DNA of 64,000 bases from Paraspadella gotoi. Taxonomy: Eukaryota; Chaetognatha. The notes beneath the pieces are model-generated. The model was given only the letters and a program-made list of their open reading frames with translations, did not search any database and was not told where the DNA came from. Below are positions 1 to 10,135 of this stretch, in pieces. Position 1 is the first letter of the stretch; every line of letters begins with the position of its first letter. The position numbers and the translations under genes are program-made. Location: assembly GCA_051294375.1 (NCBI GenBank), contig CM119265.1, positions 27,898,665 to 27,962,664 of the forward strand, read 5' to 3'.

Positions 1-34
<34 letters not shown>
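1..34. repeat. (GTC)n trinucleotide repeat at window edge
   Basis: About eleven tandem GTC units start the window. Read on the minus strand they would give runs of Asp, Arg or Thr depending on frame. The tract continues out of the window, so its true length is unknown. Confidence 0.95.
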
Positions 35-35
<1 letters not shown>

Positions 36-93
36 TCGAATGCAAAGATGAAGCGCAAATGACCGATTGACTTTCGACCCTTTGTCGTAAAAA
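1..93 (-). CDS. Possible edge exon after exon G of the Ig-like gene (very weak)
   Basis: On the minus strand a CCCAG acceptor lies at 94-98, and the sequence below it is open to the window edge. Exon G ends with one base of a codon, and starting here with two bases keeps the frame open, so the phase fits. However, all three frames are open over this short distance and the last third is the (GTC)n repeat. The evidence is only phase compatibility plus an acceptor, and it could easily be intron. Confidence 0.15.
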
Positions 94-766
94 CTGGGTG
101 ATTGGTGAAGGTGATTGTCTTTGACGTTTGATGCTTGGTGAAGGATCAATAGAGAAAACAAGGAGACAAAGAAAGCTTTATTGGTTAAGCTCAAAGTAAG
201 ATAATGAAAGTGATTGATGTTGCCGATACCACAGGTTATCTTGGATCGCTGATTAGTAAATTGTAAAGGGTAATCTGTGTGAACTAATGTACAGACTTTA
301 ATAAAAGACAGACGGACAAACTGATCGACTTACGCATCGGCCAAAGAACGTCTTGAGAAATCAATATGATTCTGGGGCCGGTGACGAGTGATTCTCAAAA
401 TCACAAAAGAATCACTTTTTGATATTTCCTACCTTCCGTGAATTTTGTTTTTTTGCGAAAAAAGAAAAAAAACTTTTTCTATTTTTAGATTTCGGAAGAT
501 GGAATAACTTTTTTTGTGGAGATGATTCCACGGGAAGCGAATCGATGAGGCGTTAAGAACTCGGTCTATGGAATTGGCAACCGAGGATTCCATTCTCGAT
601 GAACCGAACGGGTGGGGTTAGAGGGGAGGGAGAAAAGAAATAGGGAAAAGAAAAAAAAAGAAAAAAATCTCAGATTCGTATTTCAAAAAAAAGTCGAGAG
701 AAATTTATTGGAAATATTTTCTTTTCGCCAGTGATTCCGTCTTTTCTTTTCTTTTCTTTTCTTTTC
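35..766. other. No gene recognised; ends in (CTTTT)n
   Basis: This is mixed sequence with A- and T-runs. I see no convincing exon except the weak edge candidate. A G-rich/A-rich stretch near 600-670 is followed by a CTTTT pentanucleotide repeat at about 741-766 that runs into an assembly gap (N, 767-980). Confidence 0.6.
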
Positions 767-980
767 NNNNNNNNNNNNNNNNNNNNNNNNNNNNNNNNNN
801 NNNNNNNNNNNNNNNNNNNNNNNNNNNNNNNNNNNNNNNNNNNNNNNNNNNNNNNNNNNNNNNNNNNNNNNNNNNNNNNNNNNNNNNNNNNNNNNNNNNN
901 NNNNNNNNNNNNNNNNNNNNNNNNNNNNNNNNNNNNNNNNNNNNNNNNNNNNNNNNNNNNNNNNNNNNNNNNNNNNNNNN

Positions 981-1840
981 CCAGATTCGATTTCACGCAA
1001 AAAAGACAAATTCATTCGTTAAGTTTCTTTTTTTTTTTGCTTCGAAAAGAAAGAAAAAAACTTGCATTAGTTTAACCGAGTTTAATCCAGTCTTTCTATA
1101 TCACTCTAGATTAAACTTCCTGTATATATTAAATATTAAAAAATTTTAAATAATTCATTCGGTATCAGTTTTTTCAAAACTAATTATTATTAAAGATTAA
1201 AGCGTGATTGTATTTCTTAAAATGATTGTCTGTCCATTCCAATCCGTTTTCACAACCCAAGGGACTCACCAAGAGGCTCAATCACAACCACACTTCCTCT
1301 CACACTCCTGTCCCTGCCAACGCGATCCCCGNNNNNNNNNNNNNNNNNNNNNNNNNNNNNNNNNNNNNNNNNNNNNNNNNNNNNNNNNNNNNNNNNNNNN
1401 NNNNNNNNNNNNNNNNNNNNNNNNNNNNNNNNNNNNNNNNNNNNNNNNNNNNNNNNNNNNNNNNNNNNNNNNNNNNNNNNNNNNNNNNNNNNNNNNNNNN
1501 NNNNNNNNNNNNNNNNNNNNNNNNNNNNNNNNNNNNNNNNNNNNNNNNNNNNNNNNNNNNNNNNNNNNNNNNNNNNNNNNNNNNNNNNNNNNNNNNNNNN
1601 NNNNNNNNNNNNNNNNNNNNNNNNNNNNNNNNNNNNNNNNNNNNNNNNNNNNNNNNNNNNNNNNNNNNNNNNNNNNNNNNNNNNNNNNNNNNNNNNNNNN
1701 NNNNNNNNNNNNNNNNNNNNNNNNNNNNNNNNNNNNNNNNNNNNNNNCCTCTCACACAATCTATCACGCTCCCTCTTATCGGGTGAACCTCTCACGCCTT
1801 TCAGCATCCTGAGTCAAAAGATAAGAAATGGGAAGGACAC

Positions 1841-1879
<39 letters not shown>

Positions 1880-2047
1880 CGCAGAGGAAACGGTTTCGCC
1901 GCTAAGGCTCAGATATAATGTACAGAAAGAAGATAGAAGATGGAAGATAGAAGATAGAAGATAGAAGATAGAAGATATTGTTGAGAAAACGAACGGACTT
2001 GGGCGAATCGACGAATAATTAAACTGCGGCGATTGTAAAATTAATAA
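981..2047. other. Non-coding stretch with an assembly gap and simple repeats
   Basis: AT-rich sequence at 981-1331 precedes a 416-base run of N (1332-1747). It is followed by an (AG)n tract at 1840-1879 and a heptamer repeat. No splice-bounded open frame stands out. Confidence 0.6.
1927..1977. repeat. Heptamer tandem repeat (GAAGATA)n
   Basis: About seven near-perfect tandem copies of a 7-base unit, with one variant (GGAAGATA) near the start. Confidence 0.9.
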
Positions 2048-2048
2048 G

Positions 2049-2453
2049 AGATCTCGTCAGTGTTCTAGTCAGTGATCTAGTCATTGAAGTAGTCAGTGAT
2101 CTAGTCAGTGATCTTGTTAGTGATCTTGTCAGTGATCTAGTCAGTGATCTAGTNNNNNNNNNNNNNNNNNNNNNNNNNNNNNNNNNNNNNNNNNNNNNNN
2201 NNNNNNNNNNNNNNNNNNNNNNNNNNNNNNNNNNNNNNNNNNNNNNNNNNNNNNNNNNNNNNNNNNNNNNNNNNNNNNNNNNNNNNNNNNNNNNNNNNNN
2301 NNNNNNNNNNNNNNNNNNNNNNNNNNNNNNNNNNNNNNNNNNNNNNNNNNNNNNNNNNNNNNNNNNNNNNNNNNNNNNNNNNNNNNNNNNNNNNNNNNNN
2401 NNNNNNNNNNNTGATCTAGTCAGTGATCTAGTCAGTGATCTAGTCAGTGATGG
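2049..2453. repeat. 12-mer tandem array (AGTGATCTAGTC)n interrupted by a gap
   Basis: Tandem copies of the unit AGTGATCTAGTC, with single-base variants, occur on both sides of an N run (2154-2411). The same array recurs at 3343-3492 between the two duplicated units, so it borders both copies of that duplication. The unit contains CTAG and reads nearly the same on both strands. Confidence 0.9.
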
Positions 2454-2651
2454 AGTCAGAGTTGGCGGGAAATCTTTGATCAAATCATAACAGCGAATAA
2501 AATCAGAAAGCGTAAATCATTTTGTTTTTAATTACGATGAAAACGTTATGGAAGAAAAACGGAAATCGTGAACTCAGAATTTAATAATCGGTATAAAACA
2601 ACTAACCTACCCAGGCTTGGTAAGTCGAAAAAATCTTAAATTTTTACTCAC

Positions 2652-2728
2652 CCGCCGGAGGTTTTCCTTCCGGAAGTTGGAAAAAAGTCGAGGGAACGAA
2701 GCAAGTGAGTTTTCGTCGAAATTTGATC
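2652..2728 (-). CDS. Exon G of the Ig-like gene (internal, 77 bp)
   Basis: On the minus strand a strong acceptor (T-rich tract then GTCTCAG) ends at 2729 and a consensus donor GTGAGT starts at 2651. The 77-bp exon starts with one base of a split codon and ends with one base. The frame between reads LTCFVPSTFFQLPEGKPPA without stops. Exon F upstream ends with two bases of a codon, so the F-to-G join is in phase and makes a Gly codon. The piece adds one Cys and a Pro-rich end; I cannot assign it to a named domain. A second copy lies at 3687-3763. Splice sites and phase are seen directly; membership in the gene is inferred. Confidence 0.55.
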
Positions 2729-2760
2729 CTGAGACAAAAATAAAATTAGTTAAAGATTTA

Positions 2761-2854
2761 TAATATTAGATAGTTTTTCATTATGAGATAACTGTGCTAT
2801 AGGCAAGAACAATTTTAACACAGTTATCTCATAATGAAAAACTATCTAATATTA
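2761..2854. repeat. Perfect 36-bp inverted repeat (hairpin or MITE-like)
   Basis: Arms at 2761-2796 and 2819-2854 are exact reverse complements over 36 bases, with a 22-base spacer. The arm begins TAATATTAGATAG. The structure sits about 30 bases from the acceptor side of exon G and is duplicated with it. It could be a short terminal-inverted-repeat transposon or an intronic hairpin; no clear target duplication is visible. Confidence 0.85.
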
Positions 2855-3342
2855 ATTATACACCCTGCGCTTGCGATGACGTTTAAAGAAATCTAGTGAG
2901 AGATTTATTCACTTTCTTAAGGAGTGAACAGGGGTTGCTATGGAGACAAAGGCATAGAAAGATGGTTTGAAAAAAAGATTAGGTATAGTGGTTGAGTGGA
3001 TAAGTGGTTAATACGGTTGTGGTCAGTGGAAGAAAGTGAGGAAAAGGTAGTGGTCACTGGTCAGCTTGAAAGGAAAGACAAAACAAAAGTTAAATAAGAA
3101 ACGAAAGTGAAAGGGAAAGAAAGATAGAGAGTGCATAAAGAGGATGAGGAGGAGGAAGAGGAGAAGGAGGAGGAAAGCATCTTGGAGAGTACACTGATGA
3201 TCGATTGATTCGACTAAAGTACAGATCGATTCGCTCATCGCGAAAATCTCTTTCCTTCTAATTCGATTTCTCGTTACGAGCAAAAAAAAAAATCATTCGT
3301 TGATTTAAAAACATCAAATTTGAAAAAGAAAATTCTCTCGTC

Positions 3343-3492
3343 AGTATCTAGTCAGTGATCTAGTCAGTGATCTAGACGGTGATCTAGTCAGTGATCTCGT
3401 CAGTGATCTAGTCGGTGATCTAGTCAGTGATCTAGTCATGATCTAGTCGGTGATCTAGTCAGTGATCTAGTCAGTGATCTAGTCAGTGATAG
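3343..3492. repeat. 12-mer tandem array (AGTGATCTAGTC)n, second array
   Basis: About twelve units of the same 12-mer as at 2049-2453, with occasional one-base changes. It separates the two duplicated units. Confidence 0.9.
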
Positions 3493-3686
3493 AGTCAGAG
3501 TTGGCGGGAATCTTTGATCAAATCATAACAGCGAATAAAATCAGAAAGCGTAAATTCATTTTGTTTTAATTACGATGAAAACTTATGGAAGAAAAACGGA
3601 AATCGTGAACTCAGAATTTAATAATCGGTAAAAACAACTAACCTACCAGGCTGGTAAGTCGAAAAAATCTTAAATTTTTTACTCAC

Positions 3687-3763
3687 CCGCCGGAGGTTTT
3701 CCTTCCGGAAGTTGGAAAAAAAGTCGAAGGAACAAGCAAGTGAGTTTTCGTCGAAATTTGATC
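3687..3763 (-). CDS. Second copy of exon G (77 bp)
   Basis: It has the same acceptor, donor and length as 2652-2728. One inserted A and one lost base compensate each other, so the frame stays open but the middle residues change (TCLFLRLFFQLPE instead of TCFVPSTFFQLPE). If real, it is a duplicated or alternative exon. If the duplication is an assembly effect, the changes are sequencing errors. I cannot separate these from the sequence. Confidence 0.4.
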
Positions 3764-3794
3764 CTGAGACAAAAATAAAATAGTTAAAGATTTA

Positions 3795-3887
3795 TAATAT
3801 TAGATAGTTTTTTTCATTATGAGATAACTGTGCATAAGCAAGAACAATTTAACACATTATCTCATAATGAAAAACTATCTAATATTA
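3795..3887. repeat. Second copy of the 36-bp inverted repeat
   Basis: Arms at about 3795-3832 and 3853-3887 match the hairpin at 2761-2854 but carry two inserted T and a lost G. They are therefore no longer a perfect palindrome. Confidence 0.8.
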
Positions 3888-4408
3888 TATATAACACCCG
3901 TCGCCTTGCGATGACGTTATAATAGAAATGTTAGTGGAGAGATTTGATTCACCTTCTTTAGAGAGGTGAATCAGGGGTTGCTATGGAGACAAGCATAGAA
4001 GATGGTTTTGAAAAAAAGATTAGGTATAGTGGTTGAGGGATAAGTGGTTAATACGGTTGTGGTCAGTGGAAGAAAGTGAGGAAAGGTAGTGGTCACTGGT
4101 CAGCTTGAAAGAAAAGACAAAACAAAAGTTAAATAAGAACGAAAGTGAAGGGAAAGAAAGATAGAGAGTGCATAAAGAGGATGAGGAGAGGAAGAGGAGA
4201 AGGAGAGGAAAGCATCTTGGAGAGTACACTGATGATCGATTGATTCGACTAAAGTACAGATCGATCACTCATCGCGAAAATCTTTCCTTCTAATTCGATT
4301 TCTCGTACGAGCAAAAAAAAATCATTCGTTGATTTAAAAACATCAAATTTGAAAAAGAAATTCTCTCGGCCTCTCGCAGTCTTTTTTTCGCTCAAACTTG
4401 ACAACCTC

Positions 4409-4411
4409 TCT

Positions 4412-4487
<76 letters not shown>

Positions 4488-4678
4488 TCTTCCCTATCTC
4501 TTTCTCTTCTTCNNNNNNNNNNNNNNNNNNNNNNNNNNNNNNNNNNNNNNNNNNNNNNNNNNNNNNNNNNNNNNNNNNNNNNNNNNNNNNNNNNNNNNNN
4601 NNNNNNNNNNNNNNNNNNNNNNNNNNNNNNNNNNNNNNNNNNNNNNNNNNNNNNNNNNNNNNNNNNNNNNNNNNNNNN
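4409..4678. repeat. (CT)n microsatellite running into an assembly gap
   Basis: A nearly pure CT dinucleotide tract covers 4409-4486, followed by pyrimidine-rich sequence and an N run at 4513-4678. Open frames over this region are Ser/Leu or Arg/Glu runs and not genes. Confidence 0.95.
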
Positions 4679-5066
4679 TCCTCTCCGGCTCGGTTCGCAG
4701 CGTTCTTTTTTTCGTCAATGATTGACAACCTCGTCTTCGGTCGGCTCTCTCTCATTCTCTCTCTCTTTTTTTACCTTTCTTTAAATACGAATATATGTAC
4801 AGCTCACGAGCAATTATATTGTCAATGTGTTAAACTGACAAATATTGATCATAATATATTAATCGAATCAAATAAATCTCTCCCTTTCCCTCTCCCCTTA
4901 TTCCTCAATTCAAAATGACTTTTGAACCTACACTCTTGTACCAATGTACCATACCATACCATACACACTGTGGAAGACCGCGGTTGACTTTTCCGCAATC
5001 CTTGCACAGGGTCACCCTTCCCAATCGTGTCATTAATCCCACTCTGTCATCATCCTCTACACTCAC
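4679..5066. other. Presumed intron between exons F and G
   Basis: AT-rich sequence with a CATAC/CCATAC short tandem run near 4945-4965. On the minus strand this lies directly downstream of exon F's donor. No further exon is seen. Confidence 0.5.
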
Positions 5067-5212
5067 CCGTTAAACTTTGTCATCTTCTTGAAGGAATCGA
5101 AGACGCCTTCGTCAGCTGCTGACATAGTGACGTCCTTGAAGACATCGTGGACGTCGGAAGACGACGACGACGACGACGAAAAAGCCGACGACGTTGCCAG
5201 CAAAGGACGGTC
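5067..5212 (-). CDS. Exon F of the Ig-like gene (Ser-rich, 146 bp)
   Basis: The minus-strand acceptor CCCCTTTGACAG ends at 5213 and the donor GTGAGT begins at 5066. The exon starts in phase 0, matching the end of exon E, and ends with two bases of a codon, matching exon G. It encodes DRPLLATSSAF, then eight Ser from a (TCG)n run, then an acidic/polar stretch ending FKKMTKFNG. No stop occurs in this frame. The Ser run is an in-frame trinucleotide repeat that could vary in length. The function of this segment is unknown; it may be a linker between extracellular domains. Confidence 0.6.
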
Positions 5213-5380
5213 CTGTCAAAGGGGTCATTCGAAGTGGTCAGAATGGGGTCTGCGGTTCATTGGAACATTGTGGGTGGGTCATATATATGACGTTGTGACT
5301 TTAATGAACTGAAATCAACGGGAGTGATCCATTTATATAATTGAAACTTTCTCGAAAACATTATACCACTTTGTGTTACT

Positions 5381-5460
5381 CAGGGTCCTGCTATGTTATT
5401 ATCTTGTAAGAGTGATGGAGGCCTTAAACCACCAAAGCCTGTCTAAAGTCAGGGGCAAGA
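5381..5460. repeat. Dispersed 80-bp motif, copy 1
   Basis: It begins CAGGGTCCTGCTATGTTATT and ends AAAGTCAGGGGCAAGA. Similar copies lie at 6471, 12950, 13368, 26526 and 46111, with weaker ones at 8766, 15646 and 63561. The flanks of the copies differ, so this is a repeated unit in its own right. It resembles neither a tRNA nor a SINE that I know. Confidence 0.75.
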
Positions 5461-5724
5461 TATTTATTGAATGAATGGATACTTTTATATTAGTTGTATC
5501 AATTTCATAAGATAATAAATGTAAGAAAAAAATTTTAAATAAAAAAAGCCTAAAAACCTAAAATAAAGCGATTTAACAAACAAATTTGCACCATGATAAT
5601 ATATGTTAGAAAAAGATAATTAAAACAGGTATTATTCCAGAAGTAAATAAAATTATTTTAATTAGATCAGGCGAAATTAGCAAATTCATTAATCATCGAA
5701 AATTCCCTTCATCGATCTTCGTAC

Positions 5725-5867
5725 CTTTGATATCAAATCACTGACGTCGTCGCGGTCCATGTCGACTCGAAACACGTCCTGATTGGAGGAGCGACACGAG
5801 ACGTTGGTCGATGGGAGACCGGGATTGGCCAGAACGTCGCAGACAACGCGATGAAATTGGAGCCCGC
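5725..5867 (-). CDS. Exon E of the Ig-like gene (143 bp)
   Basis: Minus strand: the acceptor GAAAAG ends at 5868 and the donor GTACGA starts at 5724. Only the frame beginning with two bases of a split codon is open for the whole exon. It reads VVCDVLANPGLPSTNVSC and ends DDVSDLISK in phase 0, exactly the phase needed by exon F. VVCDVLANP has the look of the B-strand Cys region of an Ig domain. The GC content is clearly higher than that of the surrounding AT-rich sequence, as expected for an exon. The acceptor's pyrimidine tract is only moderate. Confidence 0.6.
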
Positions 5868-6223
5868 CTTTTCAAAGATGGGAGGATTCAGTATTTATTT
5901 ATTTTTATAAATTAAATAAAGAATAAGAATAAAGAATTAATTAAGAATAAAGAATAAATACTTTAAATTTAAAAAAAAAATAACCAGAAAATAGCTAAAA
6001 TAGAATAACCAGAAAACTCAACTTGTTTAAGATGAAGAACAAGAATAAGATGTTCGAGAACATGACAACAGAACAACCTGTTTAAGATGAAGAACAAGAA
6101 CAAGGTGTTCGAGAACATGACAACAGAACTACAGAACAAAAGAACAATCGAGGTTGACGAGAAACAAGAACAAAAGAGGTTAAGAGACAGATATTCTAAT
6201 TTCGATGGAACAAGAAGGAGACG
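5868..6223. other. AT-rich intron with a 55-bp tandem duplication
   Basis: A/T-rich sequence contains two tandem copies of a unit starting TGTTTAAGATGAAGAACAAG (6024-6078 and 6079-6129) that differ at a few positions. A 25-N gap follows at 6224-6248. Confidence 0.75.
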
Positions 6224-6248
6224 NNNNNNNNNNNNNNNNNNNNNNNNN

Positions 6249-6250
<2 letters not shown>

Positions 6251-6324
<74 letters not shown>

Positions 6325-6330
6325 AAAAGA
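6251..6330. repeat. (GA)n microsatellite after a 25-N gap
   Basis: A nearly pure GA tract with a few phase slips starts immediately after the 25-N gap at 6224-6248. Confidence 0.95.
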
Positions 6331-6470
6331 GAGAAGAGTAAATGTCGTGGGGAAAAAGGAAGAGAGATTTGACAGCTGGATATAAAAGATTTACAATATT
6401 TTTTTAGGCATTATTAAAGTTAATTATATGGAGTTCCATAAACTAGACTGAGTAAGTTTGATTTAAAACT

Positions 6471-6550
6471 TGCAAGGACCTGCTATGTATTATCTTGTAT
6501 GAGTGAGGAAGCTTAAACCACCAAAGCCATTCCAAAGTCAGGGGCAAGAA
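6471..6550. repeat. Dispersed 80-bp motif, copy 2
   Basis: Begins TTGCAAGGACCTGCTATG and ends CCAAAGTCAGGGGCAAG. It is nearly identical to the copy at 13368 because both sit at the start of block A. Confidence 0.7.
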
Positions 6551-7209
6551 GTTATTAATAAAATGCCTAGCATCACAGGAAACGATTGATAATGTTTCTA
6601 TTATTTGTAGGTAGGGCAGAGAGGATGTTAAAAAACAAAAAAGTGCCATCTCTGAAACCTAGAAAACTAGAGTATCCCATGAGACTCTTAATGTGGAGAG
6701 TCAGCAAAATCCAGATTCCAAAGCAGGATTTTTATTAAATGCTATTTAAGGTTTTTTCTTTTAATTTTTTTTTAATTTAACTTTTAATAGTTTTAATGAA
6801 TATGCTTCATGATTTTGAGATGTATATTATGTCTATCGTTATCTACAAAGCATAAGCTTTAATATCGAGAACTCTAATAAAAACTTTATGTTGTTCCACG
6901 AAAATTTTCGTTTTTAATTAATGAGAACTTCTCTTTTAAAATTATATAATTCTTTGTTTACTATATTATGCATTTGATTTCTATATATATTTTTAATTGG
7001 TTTTAAGTCCTAATAAGTAGAACCACATTGTTTATCTGTATCTAGTTTGTATATTTTAAGAAATTATCCATTTGATAGTACTTATTTAAAAATGTAAAAA
7101 AATATTATAATAAGTCAGAGAAAAAAAGTAAAAGTTTACTTATATTTTGTTTACGAAAAAAGAGCAAAATGAAAAAAATAAATGAAGAAACAAAAACAAA
7201 CAAAAGAAT

Positions 7210-7675
7210 GAGAGAAGTTAAACTCAGTGGGAGAGAGAGGGATGAGAGAGAGATAGTTAGAGAGAGAGTGGAAGAAGAGAGAGAAGAGAGAGAGAGACTG
7301 AGAGAGAGCAGGAGAGAGAGAGAGTGAGAGGGAGAGTTGGAGAGAGAGTTAGAGTGAGGGTAGAGAGAGAGGGGGAAACAGAGTTAAAAGGGATAACATA
7401 GAGAGAGAGAGTTATAGAGAAAGTTAGAGAGAGAGAAGAGAGGGAGAGAAAGAGCAGAGAGGGGAAGGATGAGAGTGAGAGGGAGACAGAGAGAGAGCAT
7501 ATTTAAATTGCAAATTTGGAGGAGACGAAAAAATTGTGGAAATCAGTCGTGCAAACTTTTGCTTTTCATGAGTCGAAGGCAAGTAGAGATGGGGGGCGGC
7601 TCAGGGGGAGCCGCATGAGGGGAAGAGTAAGTAAGAAATTTGCAGGGATTTTCTTGCAGTATTGTGTCAGCGGCG

Positions 7676-7751
<76 letters not shown>

Positions 7752-7752
7752 C
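7210..7752. repeat. Two (GA)n-rich tracts flanking a short unique segment
   Basis: GA-rich sequence at about 7210-7500 and 7677-7752 flanks a GC-richer segment (7510-7676). The segment includes a small stem GGCGGCTC...GAGCCGC-like near 7597-7615. I see no supported exon in it. Confidence 0.85.
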
Positions 7753-7879
7753 ATATTATTTTACGAGCTGAGCTTTGACGGAGGCGACAGAACTCAACGA
7801 CAAAAACTACAACAACAACAACAATTAAGGATATTTTTATATTTTCTATATTTCGTCGCAAACTTGTCTTTCACGCTGA

Positions 7880-8345
7880 CAACGACGACGAAGTCCACAT
7901 GACATGTCGACGATGAAGACCGCAATGACAATTACAACGTCGACGACGACCACAATGACAATGATGAGACGACGCAGACCACAATGACAATGATGACGAC
8001 CAGGACGATGAAGACCACAATGACAATGATGACGACCACGACAACGACGACCACAATGACACTGATGATGACAATGACGACGAAAACCAAAATGACAATA
8101 ATGACGACAAACGACGATGAACACATAATGACAATAATGAAACAACGACCACAATGACAATGATTAGACAACGACGACGTCGACCACAATGACAATGATG
8201 ACGACAACGACGATGACGACCACAATGACAATGATGACGACAACGACGACGACGACCACAATGACAATGATGAAGACAACGACGACGACGACACAATGAC
8301 AATGATGACGACAACGACGACCACAATGACACTGTCGACGAAGAC
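7880..8345. repeat. Minisatellite with unit about GACGACCACAATGACAATGAT
   Basis: Roughly 30-36-bp units built from GACGAC, CACAATGACA and ATGATGACGAC alternate for about 465 bp. The same array lies in A2 at 14830-15140. Frames through it give Thr/Met/Asp or Val/Ile/Cys runs, so long open frames here are artefacts of the repeat. Confidence 0.9.
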
Positions 8346-8427
8346 TCTGACTACAACCACGTCTCTCACCAGATTTCAGATTATTTCGACAACAATGAAG
8401 ACCACAAACCACGGCCGCACGTCTCAC

Positions 8428-8571
8428 CAGAGTTGGGCGTGGAGTCCAAATCGTAAAGAGCCTGCGTTTGTCTGCATTCCAATTTTGGGGGAAGTTGACT
8501 TGAACGGTCGTTGAAGCCGCAAGAAGGAAGTGGATTGGAGTAGTTCAGTGGTCGATGAACTCAGTTGACAT
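8428..8571 (-). CDS. Exon D of the Ig-like gene, copy in A1
   Basis: Minus strand: the acceptor CATCCCATCCAG ends at 8572 after a pyrimidine-rich tract, and the donor GTGAGA begins at 8427. Exon C ends with two bases of an Arg codon. Starting here with one base completes it and the next codon is Cys, so the join reads ...GASFR then CQL, the expected F-strand end of an Ig domain. The 3' half reads PPKLECRQTQALYDLDSTPN and ends with one base, as needed by exon E. These two frames are offset, so this copy needs a net one-base correction. Copy A2 differs here by several indels, which makes a sequencing error plausible. Confidence 0.4.
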
Positions 8572-8765
8572 CTGGATGGGATGGTGGTCGGTGGGTGGGA
8601 TGGGGGGAAAGAGGGGGAAGGGGGTTAAGTGGATGGGAAGAGAGGAGAGGATAAAGGACGTAGGGTGAGTTAACCAATTAGAGAGGAAAACATGAATTCA
8701 TTATAAATTAGCCGAATTAAAAAGATTAAAATAAATTACGGACTAGTACACAAGTGTCTCGATGA

Positions 8766-8830
8766 AGCTTGTTGGATTCTGTGAAGTTACAATATTGTAG
8801 AGGATGGAGGTTGTAACCCACAAAAGTTAA
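8766..8830. repeat. Diverged copy of the dispersed 80-bp motif
   Basis: AAGCTTGTTGGATTCTGTGA followed by TACAATATTGTAG and GATGGAGG...AACCCACAAAAG aligns with the TATTATCTTGTAAG...GATGGAGG...AACCACCAAAG core of the motif. Confidence 0.45.
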
Positions 8831-9070
8831 TATTTACATCATTGTAACTATTTCAGGTACATACATTCGCTACAATAGATCTCCGAATTTTCAACCCGGA
8901 AATAAATTCTACAGAAAAAATTTTGTCGAAACTATTTTTTATTTGGGATTTTTTTTTCTCTCGAATTTTTTATTAACAGGAAAATAAATTGGGTTTCGAA
9001 TTTTTAGGGTGACGCAGCTGGGCGAGAATTTCAGAGGCTCTAAAAAACATTCTCTCTTTTTTCCTTTTTT

Positions 9071-9082
<12 letters not shown>

Positions 9083-9133
<51 letters not shown>

Positions 9134-9287
9134 AAGAGAGAGAGGAGAGAGAGGGAGAGAGAGAGAGAGGGAGAGAGAGAAGATTGTAAGAGAGAAACGT
9201 TTTTCTGTCGATTGATTTTATAGAATGAACATTATTTTTCGATTTCACTCACAAACCCACGCAACTCCTTGGGAGTACCTTGAGAGA

Positions 9288-9336
<49 letters not shown>

Positions 9337-9375
9337 AAAAGAAGGAGAGAGCAAAGGCAAGAGAGAGAGAGAATA
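9083..9375. repeat. Pair of (GA)n tracts
   Basis: GA tracts at 9083-9185 and 9288-9375 are separated by a unique 100-bp segment that is kept in A2 and A3. No exon is supported. Confidence 0.9.
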
Positions 9376-9538
9376 CAGTGTTTTGCTTAATTTGGCATGA
9401 CGCCACGCCCACAAACAAAATCGAAATATTTCCGTCCAGATCTTTAGATCATAAATTTACTGCGTTGTACTGTAGTGTGACTATTTGTTTTTATGTTTTA
9501 CTCTTCAGTTAACCTATGTCGGTCTTTTTTAATTTCGT

Positions 9539-9640
9539 TAATATAATAATAATAATAATAATATAAAAATTTTAATTATATAACTTCATCATCATCATCA
9601 TCATCAGAATCATCATCATCATCATTATCATCATCACAAT
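9539..9640. repeat. (AAT)n and (CAT)n trinucleotide runs
   Basis: Short AAT and CAT/ATC runs in AT-rich sequence are repeated at the same place in A2 and A3. Confidence 0.85.
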
Positions 9641-9766
9641 ATTTTTTTGCAATAGTTTTTCTATTGTTATTTTTATTTTTTTGACTTTTTGACTAGATTC
9701 TTCTCTTCATTTTTTTAAATTTTATATTTCTTTTTTCAATCTTCTTTTCTTCTTCTTTCCCTTTTC

Positions 9767-10135
9767 CTTATCTCCTTCTTCCTCTTCTCCTCTCCCCTTC
9801 CTCCTCTCCCATCCTCTTCCCTCCTCTCCCAAACCCATTTTCTTGTCTCCTCCTCCTCTTCTTCTCTTCCCTCCTCTTCTTCCTCCCCTTCCTCCTCTTC
9901 TTTCCTCTTCCCCTCCTTCTCCCAAACCCATTTTCTTGTCTCCTCCTCCTCTTCTTCTCTTCCTCCTCCTCTTCCTCCTCCCCCTTCTCCTCTTCTTTCC
10001 TCTCCCCTCCTTCTCCCAAACCCATTTTCTTGTCTCCTCCTCCTCTTCCTTCTCTTCCTCCTCCTCTTCTTCCTCCCCTTCCTCCTCTTCTTTCCTCTTC
10101 CCCTCCTTCTCCCAACCCATTTCTTGTCTCTCCGC
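9767..10135. repeat. Pyrimidine-rich VNTR, about 4 units of 95 bp (A1)
   Basis: Each unit starts CCAAACCCATTTTCTTGTCT and continues as an almost pure C/T tract. Four units occur here, about sixteen in A2 (16730-18365) and four in A3 (22315-22605). The large Ser/Pro/Leu and Arg/Glu/Gly open frames over these arrays are artefacts. Confidence 0.9.

Larger units (their letters stand above)
2454..3342. repeat. Tandem segmental duplication, unit 1
   Basis: This roughly 0.9 kb block is repeated at 3493-4375 in the same order: the GAGTCAGAGTTGGCGGG start, exon G, the 36-bp hairpin, the AAGGAGTGAA-type small hairpin near 2910-2930 and a GA-rich tail. The copies differ by small indels, mostly in homopolymers. 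Unit 1 has the longer homopolymer-correct version of exon G. Confidence 0.85.
3493..4375. repeat. Tandem segmental duplication, unit 2
   Basis: This is a direct copy of 2454-3342 with scattered short indels. Its 5' edge follows the 12-mer array exactly as in unit 1. The perfect small hairpin GATTCACC...GGTGAATC at about 3948-3974 is better preserved here than in unit 1. Confidence 0.85.

Noticed and set aside
2049-3492. 12-mer arrays considered as a CRISPR array
   Set aside because: The units are directly abutting with no spacers, and the sequence is animal-like.
4249-4918. Arg-Glu and Ser-Leu frames over GA/CT tracts, here and at 7516, 9009, 27382, 27845, 30443, 53252 and elsewhere
   Set aside because: Dinucleotide repeats read as alternating residues. 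They have no splice sites and no unique sequence.
5381-5460. The 80-bp motif considered as a tRNA or tRNA-derived SINE
   Set aside because: No A-box or B-box promoter words and no cloverleaf could be drawn.
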